DNA of 64,000 nucleotides from Lampris incognitus (Eukaryota > Chordata > Actinopteri > Lampriformes > Lampridae), in contig NW_026611078.1 of NCBI RefSeq assembly GCF_029633865.1, positions 744,001 to 808,000 of the forward strand, given 5' to 3'. Positions within the stretch are counted from its first letter, which is position 1; each line of letters starts with the position of its first letter. The notes under the pieces were generated by a model that saw nothing but the letters and a program-made list of their open reading frames with translations, was not told where the DNA came from and searched no databases. Both the position numbers and the translations under genes were made by a program. Below are positions 20,880 to 31,922 of the stretch, one piece after another.

Positions 20880-20962
20880 ATAATAATAATAACATAATAA
20901 TAATAATAATAATAATAATGATAATAGCCTAATAATAATGATGATGATGATGATAATAATAA
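20880..20962. repeat. AAT/ATG microsatellite
   Basis: Triplet repeats; the unit 2 copy (45,221-45,312) has a longer ATG tract. Confidence 0.9.
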
Positions 20963-21457
20963 TAACAATATAGCCTTATATTAGAAATGCTAAAAATTGG
21001 ATAATTGAAATATTTATAATTATAAAGTAGGCTAATATAGCATGGTAATAACAATAAAATCATAACAATATCTGCCTGGTCTCTTAAGATTCTAAGATGC
21101 TGTATGCTACAGAAATAACGGGACATAGGCCTAGGCTAATGAATACGCCTTTTTGACAAAATATGAATGAAAGGCTAATCAACAACGCTAAAGCTGAATC
21201 ACAAAACACATATCTCTCGAAAAATAATTTATAAATAGCCAAAGGCACACATGATTTCGAGTTTGGAAATATTTAAAACTTGTCGTGGATGTGTGGTCAT
21301 CTGCACGCAAGTTTCCTGGCGTTCTAAACCACATGATCAAAATTCAGCAATGTCTAAACCGCCCGCCAACTTGCAACAGTTTGCAACAATCGGTTGTTAT
21401 CGGTGATAATTCGTGGACTCACTGTCATGTGCTTACTAGCCTACAAGAGGACAAACA

Positions 21458-21751
21458 ATGGCGATAGTTATGGATGGTGATCGAGGCGGCAAAGTGTTGG
21501 TACATGAGAACTTCAGATATCAGAAGCACCGCACCAATCAAGATACCATTAGATGGAGGTGCTGGAGGTGGAACTGTAGAGTGCCACTGATCACAAATAG
21601 ATTTGAAGTGGAGGACGTGGATGCTAACATTATTGTGCACGATGTTGGGGAACACGTGCATCCCCCTGACGGAGAAATGATGCACCGTCCGACAGGGGGT
21701 GATTGCAGAAGTTGCGAGGGAGCCAACAGTCCCAATCAGAAGGATCTATAA
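21458..21751 (+). pseudogene. FLYWCH zinc-finger fragment (unit 1)
   Basis: The 97-codon ORF has the FLYWCH pattern: VLVHENFRY (Phe/Tyr), IRWRCWRWNCR (Trp-Cys-x4-Cys) and GEHVHPPD (His-x-His). This DNA-binding domain is commonly fused to MULE transposases in animals. After RPTG the natural frame appears to shift: another frame continues with VIAEVAREPTVPIRRIYNAQ. It is therefore a frameshifted first exon whose catalytic part is missing. Its position inside the TIR element supports a MULE origin for that element. Confidence 0.7.
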
Positions 21752-22059
21752 TGCGCAAAGGGTCCTGCAGCGTCGGCAACGTCAAATCCAGGGTTTTAGC
21801 CCCTCTTTGTTGAGTAGCCTAATGGACTAGGACTACTCATTTTGCTTTTTTGAAGAAGAAAAAAGCCTTAACGTTAGGCTAGTTAGGCCTTGGAGATTTT
21901 TGTTTTAGACCATGCCTTTTCTGGGGGGCTTCTGCCATAGACCAACCCTTTTTCAGCCAAGCTTTTACTAGAAGCATTTTGTTATTGATAGCCTATTATC
22001 AGTGTTACTATTGATAGTATTATGCCTGTAATTGTTATTTGTTATCAGGCCTCTTTTAT

Positions 22060-22182
22060 AATTAGGTTATTATTATTATTATCATTATCATTATTATTAT
22101 TCGGCTGTTATTATTATTATTATTATTATTATTTATTATTATTATTATTATTGATATTATTACTATTATTATTATTATTGTC
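22060..22182. repeat. ATT microsatellite
   Basis: Long ATT runs with interruptions. The length differs from unit 2 (46,415-46,535). Confidence 0.9.
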
Positions 22183-22186
22183 ATTA

Positions 22187-22417
22187 AAGAAGAACATCAA
22201 AGGATGTAAGGTAGCACTCATCAAATGAAAAAAAAAAGACACAATTCTCTATTTTACCATTTCATTGTTTGGCATCAGTCATTAACTTGGCCGGGTGGTC
22301 TTCTTCAGAAACCTTAATGACTGATGCCAAACAATAAAATGGTGAAACAAAGGACTGCCTCTGTTATTTTTTTACCATTTGGTGAGTGTTACCTTACATC
22401 CTTTGATGTTCGTCTTT
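22187..22417. repeat. Nested long hairpin (MITE-like)
   Basis: Outer arms of about 40 nt (22187-22227 and 22375-22417, both with AACATCAAAGGATGTAAGGT) enclose inner arms of about 30 nt (22255-22285 and 22313-22344, TTTGGCATCAGTCATTAA). The arms are nearly complementary. This could be a small foldback transposon or a hairpin-RNA source. The unit 2 copy is at 46,535-46,776. Confidence 0.75.
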
Positions 22418-23287
22418 GATTCATGTTTTTGGTTTCGCACCTCCACAAGCCTTTAGTTTTTTGAGAAGCACATATTATTATTATTATTAGGCAATTAGCC
22501 TATTGTGTAAGGTAGGCGGCCCCCGTTGATGGATACTTTGTGCTGGTCCTAAATTCCAAGTCCTGGTCTAAGTTCTCTGCCTAAAAAGTTCATCATTAAA
22601 GTCTTTTTGAAAGAAAGTCTGCCAAGTGATTTAATATGGAAAACGAACTGCAAAGTAACAAGAAAGTGGCTGAAGTGTCCAGTGCTGTGCAAACTGAACT
22701 TTGAGCGAAGGTGGAAATGGCTACTGGTTATACTGGTAGGCGGGCCTACTGCAAGACAAACTTGCGTTGATTGCCGACTGTCCATGCTTAGCCGGAGAGC
22801 CAACTAACTAGGCCTACTGCAGTAAATATTGGTAAGAAATAACAATAAAGCAAATTACAGCCTCCTCTAGGCCGAATTTGGATATGCACTCAAGGTGGCC
22901 TGCGATATACAACAGCCAACAATGGTAATACGGCCTAATTTAATCAGCGGAGGAATAGATTGTCGTAGCCTACAACTCAGCCATGACCCCAGTTTTTATT
23001 ATTTTGGACCCGTTAAGGAAATAATTTGCAAAAAGGGTTCTAAGTTCCCCGGTTTGTTCCTCGATTGGCAACAGCGGGGAATATAGGACCCTTTATTTGG
23101 AAAAAGGTCCTATGTTCCCCTGGAAACAGCGGGGAATATAGGACCCTTTTTCCAAAAGAGGGTTCTATGTTCCCCGGTGTCTATTGCAACCGGGATTATA
23201 GGACCTCTTTAGGGGAAAACGGGGAATATGGGACCCTTTTTTTCGAAATATAGGACCCGGGGACTATAGGCACGGCCCCGTGTTTCC

Positions 23288-23671
23288 GGAAGCTAGCTTG
23301 GTCTAAATCCCCGGATGTTCTTGCATGCAGCCATTACGGTACGACACGTTGTGCGTTTGCTTCCGCGTTGTAATGCGAATCCCCCCACCCGCCAACAATG
23401 TGGGCGCGCGCCACGTTGCCCTAATGGTGATTTAAACCTGAGCTAAAACACATTAAAGCGCTTCGCTGAGCTGCTTGGTGGACATGATATGAACTATTAT
23501 GACTAACTGGTTATAACAGCTTCTCTCAAATACCCGGATGCAGTTGCCACTTACTGAGGTAGAGGCTAGTTCCCATCGATGCAGGGGACGGTCAACTGAG
23601 CATGCGTCGAGATGGTGGTTAACGATTGGTCCGTTACCTAGCGACAGCACACCGGTAGCTAGCTAGTAATA
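23288..23671 (+). promoter_or_regulatory. Candidate GC-rich promoter of the plus-strand gene (unit 1)
   Basis: The stretch is rich in CpG (GGGCGCGCGCCACG near 23,402, several CG near 23,340-23,370) just before the start codon of the MULE/CARF-like gene. Removing the 8-bp-TSD element joins it to sequence left of 19,900, between the two divergent genes, so it may have been a shared promoter. There is no TATA box at a convincing distance. Confidence 0.4.
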
Positions 23672-23774
23672 ATGGCCCTTTTGGACGAAAGCGGTTCCTT
23701 TTTAAAAGAATTTCAAGAGGAAACAAAAACGAGGTTCATCGTAAAATGTGTGGATGCATTATGTAAAGACAAAG

Positions 23775-24276
23775 GTATGTTAGGCTATCTTTATCCTACC
23801 CCCTTTTCCACTTAAATTAGCGGGTAAAGCCGGGTTGTTTTAAACGGCCGAGAAACCGTTAAAACTTGCCGAATGGCAGCTTTCACACGGCCACTAGCCG
23901 AGTAGGCCTCCGCCTTTCTGTTTGCTTTGTTTGGCTGATCGCAGCAACACCAACGCGAATGTCTGTGACTGCCTGGCCAAGCAGTACTTCGGCAGAACCA
24001 ACAGATTTGCTTGTCAAAGTGACTGCATCTAAATGCTGCTAATTAACGCCATGGAAAGCTGCCCTGAAAACGAGTTATTCACGAACGCGCCGGATAAGGG
24101 GCGGGAATGAGCGGGTCTACCCGGGTGTCCTGCTAACATCAATGCCGAGCGGAGCTGAAGCCGATAAAACCCGTGTTTATTGCAGTCATTTCACCCGGAC
24201 TGGATGCCCATTGTACCGTTTGCCACTGGCCAAAAAGCCGGGTGTAAGCGGGTGTTTTGGCCAGGTGGAAAGGGGC
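23775..24276 (+). other. Left part of intron 1
   Basis: No exon or repeat is recognised between exon 1 and the Ginger-like element. The target duplication GGGGC occupies the last five bases. Confidence 0.5.
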
Positions 24277-25365
24277 TGTGGCGCCGCATTACGTAATAAC
24301 GCCGCATTGTGTAATAACGTCATAAATTTTCACATCATTGAGTAATAACGCCACATTTCGTAATAACTTGCCGCATTTTGTAATAAAATTCTTGAACGCA
24401 ATATGTAATAAAGTTTGCCGCATTTTGTAATAAGTTGTTACATATTGCACCGGTTATAACAAAATGCGTATGTTACACTTTTTTATGAAGAAAATGTAAT
24501 AATTTGGTGCATTGTGTAATAAACCACCAAAATTTATGTCTTGATTTGAAAAAAACATAACGTCAGAACAACATTGACTTTAAGCATTCTAGCATGACTC
24601 AACTAAGAATGAATTTTTCTAGTAAGATGTTTCATTAGTCAAAACGTATTCGAATATAATTGTTTATTATAATCATAGAGAATGTGTTTGAATGTTCAGA
24701 GACAAAAACTGCACTAAATGCGTGTTACAGACACAAACATTGTCAGTGCACTGAAATGTCAGGAGACATACACACATCTGCATTATGTTAAACAAATATT
24801 ATGCGATTAGAAAGCAGACAAAAGTCAGGAACAAATATGGAATAGAAAAACTGTATTCCAGTTCCATTTGTGTTAATGCAACATAGATGTCCTTTTCTAT
24901 AGTGGTTAACAATAGTATAAACTGACTAAAAACAGCCTAAACAATCTTTCAAATCAAAATGAGATATTTCTAATCATGTTATTAAAATAAAAAAAGAAGG
25001 CTAGCCACACTTGCCGATTAACAAAAAGATTTGCAATATTTCCAATATACATGAAATTTACTTACGACTTGAAAAAAAACATCTTCTCTAGTAGCAACAG
25101 TAGAAATACCTTTTCCTCCAACATAAACTTCTCTTAAAACAACCATCACTTAGTAAGATTAAAGATAAACAGTCAGAAAATTATTGAACTAGGTACAACA
25201 GACACATACTGTTCAAGGTTAAATGTGATCTGTCACATTTGGAAGTTCCTCCTATCATTCTTTCCTTTATTCATTCACTATTTACATCATATCTCTCCTT
25301 CCTTCCTTCCTTCCTTCCTTCCCATAGTATGTTTTCCAAAAAATGTCCTTGATTTTGAAATGTCC

Positions 25366-25950
25366 TCAGCTTGTGTGCCTCAACAAGACCCAGGCCCTCA
25401 TCCACTTGCTATTTTTTCCAAATAGCTCCTTTGATCTCACTGAGAGACCACTCCCACATCCAGCTGATTTATATAGCTTCATAATACTAATGACACTGTC
25501 ATGTTCCAACTGAAGGCTTTCAGCTAAATATTCCCTGATGTAGATTTGAGGAAGAACTCGTGATGCAAGGTCTTGCAAAAGTTTAGAAACCCTGTTGAAT
25601 ACACCGAGCATTGACATGTCAGCATGTAGTGTCAACTGAATAACATATGCCAGCAATTCTGTCGGCAGGTTGGGCATGTCACAATTTCCATCATCATATA
25701 GAAGGGCATCATCATGGGGTATATCCAGGGGATCATGATGGTGTTCATCCAGAGCACAGTCATCTGGTTCATCCGTGAAATGGTGATGGTTTTCAACAAA
25801 CGTAGCATCATGGCATTCATTCAGGGCATCATCATGGAGAACATCTGGTTCATCATCTTCTTGGTTTGATCTATTCTCATATCTTTGACATGTCCTTTCC
25901 CTCTCAGCTTCCACAATATTCTCAATGAATGAAGACACTGACCCCTCCAT
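25366..25950 (-). pseudogene. Acidic/His tract and F-box-like segment of the Ginger-like protein (unit 1)
   Basis: In a frame offset from the OTU frame, SSFIENIVEAERERTCQRYE leads into an Asp/His-rich tract and then an F-box-like motif LPTELLAYVIQLTLHADMSM with a following VSKLLQDLASRVLPQIYI. F-box domains bind SKP1 in SCF ubiquitin ligases. The match is by pattern only. The frame is open through the segment in both copies and ends at 25366. Confidence 0.5.
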
Positions 25951-26887
25951 GCTCCTCTGCAATATGTCCAAGGACCAGCAATGACAAGCTTTCTGAGTAT
26001 GTGTTAGACTGAGATATAATAGAAGAGGCATCAGTTCCCAGTGTGGAGATAATGAGAAATTGGACACTGAAAATCTCAGCTGCCCTTTGTAGTGTGATGT
26101 GATCTCCGTAGGTCCCAAATTGTGACATGCTATCCAAGTATACATCCAAGTCATTTCCATCAACATAGTGAGACAAAGGTGTTCCATTTATGGTAAATGG
26201 ATTAGACCTGAGATCTTGAACTATTTCATCCCTTAGGGTTGCTGCTGATCTGAATATTCCTAATGAAGCAAGCTGATCAGCTATGGCACTAAACTGGCAA
26301 TTTCCATCGGGTGCTGGGTCAAACCGTACACTCACGTCTAAGGAGTTATAGTCCCTCAGTCTGTCTTCATGTGTGTATGTCATCAAAAGTGGATGCAAAG
26401 TTAGAACTGACTTCGAAGATTTAGAGTGCTTTTTTTCTCGTTGCCGTGTTGTACTGGTCACATCAGAAACAAAGAACCATTTTTCTTGCACTGTAGCATC
26501 ACCAGGAATCTTGAACTGAACTTTGTATTTTGAAAGCTTTATGTTACGTTTCATGATCCTACCAGGCAACACGCGATACCGTTTTGAAACTCGATGGGCA
26601 CCATCTTTCACTCTCACCAAAACAGCTTCACTGACACGATAAACAGATGGAGGATTTTGTTTAGATGCATGCCGGATCATCCGTTTACTGTAATGCTCAG
26701 TGGCTTTCTTTGCCATTTGTCGTTGTCTTCTTCGTTTTTTCTCAAATCTGAGCCGCTGTTTCAGGGAGGGTAAATTACTTTGTGGATCATTCGTGGATTG
26801 TTTACCAATGACACTGGATGGAGAACCTGCCAGGGGATGCATCACCGTGTTACTTTTTCTCCCATAGTATACTTGAAATGGAGACAT
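25922..26887 (-). pseudogene. Ginger-like C-terminal part with OTU protease domain (unit 1)
   Basis: The 321-codon frame begins in the integrase tail (SPFQVYYGRKSN) and passes a basic coiled stretch and an SH3/GPY-like segment (YKVQFKIPGDATVQEKWFFV). It ends in an OTU cysteine protease: DGNCQFSAIADQL (Asp 194, Cys 197), YGDHITLQRAAEIFSV and a C-terminal HIAEEH with the likely His 313. OTU proteases cleave ubiquitin-type chains. A small indel separates it from the integrase frame, and another near 25,950 separates it from the downstream F-box frame. Confidence 0.72.
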
Positions 26888-27029
26888 CCAACTTAAAACG
26901 TCCTTTGGGTCTTCATGTTTAATGTTTAACCCAGTTAACCCCTTTCCTCTGACAATTCACAAGGTCATACATGATCTTTTCCCTCAGCACTCTGTGGGTC
27001 CTCTCTACCTTTCCTTGGCTTTGGGGATG

Positions 27030-27785
27030 TTACGGTGAACTCTCAATTATTCTCACTTGCATTGATTCCATCAGCCTTCGCACAGCTCCTTTAAACTCTC
27101 TGCCTTGATCATGCTGCAAAACTTGAGGTGGGCCATGTTCAGTGTAGATATCATAAAGGTGTCTTGCAATCTCTGAGCTGTCTTTACTTTTTAATGGTTT
27201 AAGCCATGTGTATCGACTAAAGACATCAATCACAGTGAGGATGTATCGATATGTGAAATGGCCATGCTTGATCTTCCACTTTCCCATATCAAGGAGGTCA
27301 ATCTGATGCCGATCCTGTACTTCTTTGGCCCTGATTGGCCTCGGAATGGGTTTATTTCCAAATCTAGCCTTGTGGAGTTGGTAGCGTCTGGAGCAGTCCA
27401 GTGTTTTTTGAACCTTTCTTTCACTAATGCCAGAGTGTTGCTCATTTAGTCGCTTATTCAGCTTCCTCGCACCTGATCCCTTTGTGTCATCCAGACCTTT
27501 TTTTACAATGCCACCAACTGCAGACTTCATAGCTACTGGCTTCCCGGCACATAGCAAGGTCTCTCCATCCTCGCTCAGAGAGTAGAGATTCCTATTTCTC
27601 CACAGCCTCACCAGAGCACTTTGTTGCACTCTTGTACGTGCATTGACAGGAACATTGAACTCTCCCTTTAATTTCTTCACAATGACTTCATAGACATCTT
27701 TAGTCATTGATTGTTGTTGTCCATATCCCATGCAGAAAACCCAAAGGGTACAGGCCACAATTATGCTGAACAGTAGAGCTGTCAA
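27030..27785 (-). pseudogene. Ginger-like integrase/transposase (unit 1)
   Basis: The 251-codon frame has an integrase N-terminal region, then the rve core: DRHQIDLLDM (Asp 163), IDVFSRYTWLKPLKSK and VLQHDQGREFKG (Asp 226). It stops at TAA 27030-27032 just before the sequence coding HPQSQGKVERTHR, which holds the third acid (Glu). The frame continues open after that stop, so a single nonsense change (probably from a Tyr codon) breaks it. An earlier part with a hydrophobic start (TALLFSIIVACTL) may be intronic read-through rather than protein. Confidence 0.75.
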
Positions 27786-27850
27786 AAAATATTTTGTTTA
27801 ATTGAATATATCACGTTGTTGTATTATGTTATAGCGGTAACTTACAGTAG

Positions 27851-28242
27851 ATTGCTGTTATTGGTCCCCGAAATTAATCTGTAATTTCAGAAACTTTCTA
27901 AAACCAATCTAGCATCTGCTAGTTTAGCTTATCATTGCTAATCAGATCATGGTTACTAACTTAAAAGTTTGGGCTTTAATCTGTTAGCATTTCATATTAG
28001 TTGCAAATCAATCAACATACATTTCTGAGAGATTCTCTGAATCTGAATTGCTGTTATTGGTCCCCGAAATTAATCTGTCATTTCAGAAACTTTCTAAAAC
28101 CAATCTAGCATCTGCTAGTTTAGCTTACCATTGCTAATCAGATCATGGTTACTAACTTAAAAGTTTGGGCTTTAATCTGTTAGCATTTCATATTAGTTGC
28201 AAATCAATCAACATACATTTCTGAGAGATTCTCTGAATCTGA
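27851..28242. repeat. 196-bp tandem duplication inside the Ginger-like element
   Basis: The block starting ATTGCTGTTATTGGTCCCCG at 27,851 recurs at 28,047 with very few differences. It lies between the transposase start and the right inverted repeat. The same doublet is present in unit 2 (52,204-52,595), so it predates the array. Confidence 0.9.
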
Positions 28243-31200
28243 AATCTGATATTTGTTCATACCTTTCATCGTGTTGCCTTTCAAATATTTTCCATCTTAA
28301 GTGGTCAGAGGGCATGGCAAAACTGAAGCCAAAGTGTTTGGATCTCCCCCTGGTGGCTGGCTTTAGTACACGCACACATGCTATCACCACTATGTTGTGA
28401 ACCAAACCAAAAAATAATGTATAATGCTAGTCCAGTTAGAGAATTTTAATTTTTCCTAATTGTTATACATATTATGAATGCAGATGAAGGACAATAATTT
28501 TGATGGTTTATTAAATTAATTAAACTGCATTATTTTTTCTGTTTCATATTTGTTTTTATCTTTTGTCTGCTTTCTAATCACATAATATTTGTTTAACATA
28601 ATGCAGATGTGTGTATGTCTCCTGACATTTCAGTGCACTGATAATGTTTGTGTCTGTAACACGCATGTAGTGCAGTTTTTGTCTCTGAACATTCAAACAC
28701 ATTCTCTATGATTATAATAAACAGTTATATTTGAATAAGTTTTGACTAATGAAACATCTTACTAGTTTGTAAAATTAATTCTTAGTTGAGTCATGCTAGA
28801 ATGCTTAAAATCAATGTTGTTCTGACTTTATGTTTTTTTCAAATTAAGACATACATTTTGTTGGTTTATTACATAATGCACCAAATTATTACATTTTCTT
28901 CATACAAAACTGTAACATCCGCATTTTGTAATAACCGGTGCAATATGTAACAACTTATTACAAAATGCGGCAAACTTTATTACATATTGCATTCAAGAAT
29001 TTTATTACAAAATGCGGCAAGTTATTACGAAATGTGGCGTTATTACATAATGATGTGAAAATTTATTACATTATTACATAATGCGGCGTTATTACATAAT
29101 GCGGCGCTACAGGGGCTTTCACTGCGCTGTCGTTGAACAACAGGTTCTGCTCTGCATAACTTGGGGTAACGGGAACGTATTTAATGTCCTACAACATAGC
29201 TAGTAACGTTAGATAACAAGTAACCATGTAGCCTAGATTGTGTTTACCTGTTGACCTTTTGATACAGAATGGCAGCCATCAATTGGGATCCAACAAGTTT
29301 ACTGGGAGCGGTCGAAAGATAAGGCCCCATCAGTCCCCTTCAGTGGAGTTCCCTTCGTATTTGTTGGGTACAAAACGATGGTGGGCCATCAGGGCAAGGA
29401 TGTGGGAGCCAAAGAAACGAGGCACTATGCTGAGGCGAAATCAAAGGAAACAGTAAGTTGTCACTTCTGTCTTGGATTCTCAGACTTGTTTAATGCACTA
29501 TTGTCCATATTAGTCAACACACTAAAAATAAGCACCCGTTTCATGTAGAATTATGTCCAACATGTATTATTCGTTGCAGACTCAAGATCATAGTTTTCGC
29601 AAAGGGAGGTATCTCCTGCAAGTTACAAAGAAGGTTGGATGCCCAGCTGGGGTGCACCTCACCGGTATTGGCCGTTTTCCAGCATTCAGGTTAGATTAAC
29701 TAACCTTTTTATTTAACCGTTTTTTGGGGGGGGGGTTTCAGTACAAAATGTAACTTATAGATAGACTGTTTATAAACAATGAGAACATGAAGAAATTGAT
29801 TAATGCTTCAAAGAACACGAACAACTCTGTTTACCTGTGTTGTTGTACAAATCTACTTTGCTGTTCGTTGAATGAGAACAGGGAGAGTCTGAGAGCGAGA
29901 AAGGCGGCTGCAGTGAGGCTTAGAGAAGCTCTGAAAAGGGACCCCATTGTCTGGGAAAATGTATTCTTTGTGAAGACACCCACAGCCGGTGCACATGTGG
30001 GACACCCAGTCGAGGGAGAGGTATGGTAATAAACACAGTAGAACACAGTAAGAATGTTAGGTAATGTTTATGTAGACTAGATAGTATACACCTCAGGAAT
30101 GATTCTGCAGTGACTGGTGATAAATTAAACCTGTGCTTAGGAGAGATGGGACTAAAGCCTAATTTATGTTTCAAAGTGTAGTGCGACGCGCAGCTGGATA
30201 AAAATGATGCAAATTCGACAGTTTTGACGTCAAGCCGACACTTTTAGAGGGTCGGCGACGGGCGTCGTGTACCTGCTGATTTTTGTAAGGTTGCAGATGC
30301 CTTCATAAGTTTTGCACAGCTGTGATAGGATGAATAAATTAGCCTTAAGGCTGAATCTTATCATACTTATTTTTACACTACTAAAATAACCCTTATGTTA
30401 TATTGATACATTTAGTGTTGACATGTAAATTAATTAGCTAAAGGGAATGTTGTTTCCTGAAGTCCCTATCATTAAGGCGCTAATCACTTTGTACTCTGTA
30501 CTTTCCTGAAGGCTGCCTCTATCCGTGAGCCTATTGACAGCAGGGTGGAGCAGCGCATCTCAGAACTCACCAAGCAAGGGGTCAAGAGGAGCAGTGAGAT
30601 GCGTCGACACATTGCACAGTATGTCAACACTGACTTGTTTAGGGGAGCCAGCCCACCACCACTCACAAGGAGGAGATTTCATCCCTTAGACAAAGACATA
30701 CGAAATGTGATGTTAAAGGCCAGAGACGAGGGGCGACAGTCCAAAATTGATCAAGTCAATTTGCAAGTGAGTGAAATGTTCATTTAAATCAAACATTCGA
30801 TAATATACAATGGAAACACATGCATATCTCTACTGTTTTAATATACGTACATGTAATAAACAGGAGCTGGTAGAAAGCGACAAGCTGAAGGGCCCAAAAG
30901 ACAGCATCCATCTTCGGCTTAATAGCGAATCAGAGGACCTTCTATTCTGTTATCAGTCCGAGTGGCAGCAGAAGATCCTGCAGCTGTATGGCAAAGACAT
31001 CTGTTTACTTGACGCAACATACCGCACCACACGCTATGCATTGCCATTGGGTTTTTTTGTGTGTACGCACAAATGTGTGCTATGTGGTAGCGGGTGTCTT
31101 TGTCGTACAGCATGAGCGGACTGAATCAGTCAAGGAGGCTCTGAGCGTTTTTAAGGAGTGGAACACAAATTGGTCTCCAGCTCACTTCTTGGTGGACTAT

Positions 31201-31922
31201 AGCGAGGTGGAAATCCAAGCTGTGGAATCAACCTTTGAAGGTAGGCAACTATGACCTTCCGATTGCACCACCTTGATTATGTTAACCCCTCATAAATAAA
31301 GGTTATTCGGGAGACAGAAATGACTCTTCACATACGTACATGCTGAAACAGTCTGTAAAGTGTAATTGGCTGTTGAAATGCTTTTAATTGCATGTATCAA
31401 CAAAGATCCTAATGTCTCAATATTTTGAACCTAACAAGGCACACAGGCTGTGCTGTGTGATTTCCACCGGGAGAAGGCATGGGTGGAGTGGGTCTGAAAA
31501 CAGGCACACGGCATTGAGGACCAGGGTGCCCTGCTGAAGATGCTGAGGGCGATTGCTGCAGCCGACACACCAGAAGCCTTCCAGCAGTCCGTCGACTTCG
31601 AGGCTAATAGCTCCATGTGGAAAACCAACAGCATGGTGCAAAACTGGTTCTCTATGACATGGCTCTCAGAAGCCAAGGTAAGTTGGTCACATCGTAGCAT
31701 CGTATTACCCCCAATAATGAAAGAAATGGGGTATTTTCTAATGAAGGCAAATATGTGTAAAATACACCTGAAATTAACTTATAATCCTATCGTAAGGGGT
31801 TCTTTCTATTGCCTTCAGAGTGTAAAATCATGACAAATAATTTGGACTGATTGAGCATCAATATATTAGAACGGTTGATATATGAGCACAGTGGACCCAC
31901 AGTGGTACATCTAGGCCATCTG

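Larger units (their letters stand above)
19908..23279. mobile_element. 3.4 kb TIR element with 8-bp TSD, MULE-like (unit 1)
   Basis: Perfect 8-bp duplications GTGTTTCC (19900-19907, 23280-23287) flank the element. The ends start GGGG and contain a 22-bp identical inverted block beginning CCTATAGTCCCCGG. About 250 bp at each end is filled with direct and inverted copies of GTCCTATGTTCCCC. Inside are a SINE, AAT/ATT microsatellites, a nested hairpin and a FLYWCH coding relic, but no transposase. TSD length and the FLYWCH domain suggest a Mutator-like element. hAT or KDZ (also 8 bp) remain possible. Confidence 0.7.
24277..29111 (-). mobile_element. Ginger-like DNA transposon, ~565-bp TIRs, TGT...ACA ends (unit 1)
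   Basis: The 4,835-bp element has TGT...ACA ends and a 5-bp target duplication GGGGC (24272-24276, 29112-29116). Long inverted repeats (24277 to ~24842 and ~28540 to 29111) contain many copies of GCCGCATTATGTAATAAC. The minus strand encodes a Gypsy-type integrase, an SH3/GPY-like stretch, an OTU protease and an F-box-like segment. Ginger1 elements are known to be integrase-derived cut-and-paste transposons with OTU or Ulp1 domains. The TIRs here are longer than I recall for the group and the TSD differs from CCGG, so the subgroup is uncertain. Confidence 0.75.
23672..31677 (+). pseudogene. CARF/ALS2CR8-like gene with MULE-type transposase core (unit 1)
   Basis: Seven exons join in phase: 23672-23774, 29268-29452, 29580-29689, 29882-30020, 30512-30766, 30864-31240 and 31439-31677. 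The start MALLDESGSFLKEF follows the GC-rich stretch. Exons 2-3 carry VPFVFVGYKTMVGHQGKD and TKKVGCPAGVHLTG, as in ALS2CR8-type N-terminal domains. Exons 6-7 carry LLDATYRTTRYALPL, FLVDYSEVEIQAVE and CDFHREKAW, which fit a MULE DDE core (two Asp visible). A one-base insertion in the T-run near 31,050 and a TGA at 31495-31497 break it, and the third catalytic acid and the 3' end are lost at the unit border. Intron 1 holds a Ginger-like transposon. Whether it began as a transposon or a host gene is open. Confidence 0.7.
13328..31793. repeat. Tandem array, unit 1 (18,466 bp)
   Basis: The sequence from AAGGGGTTCTTTC at 13,328 recurs at 31,794 and 57,767, and homology then runs collinearly for the whole unit with few mismatches. 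Unit 1 contains the 5' half of the KDZ-like gene, a LINE, an 8-bp-TSD element and the MULE/CARF-like gene with its Ginger-like insertion. Its left neighbour (below 13,328) is the natural continuation of the KDZ-like exon, so unit 1 is the ancestral left edge. Confidence 0.95.

Noticed and set aside
24277-29111. Polinton/Maverick or endogenous retrovirus identity for the integrase element
   Set aside because: There is no DNA polymerase B, no capsid genes, no reverse transcriptase and no LTRs. It has inverted rather than direct terminal repeats and an OTU domain.
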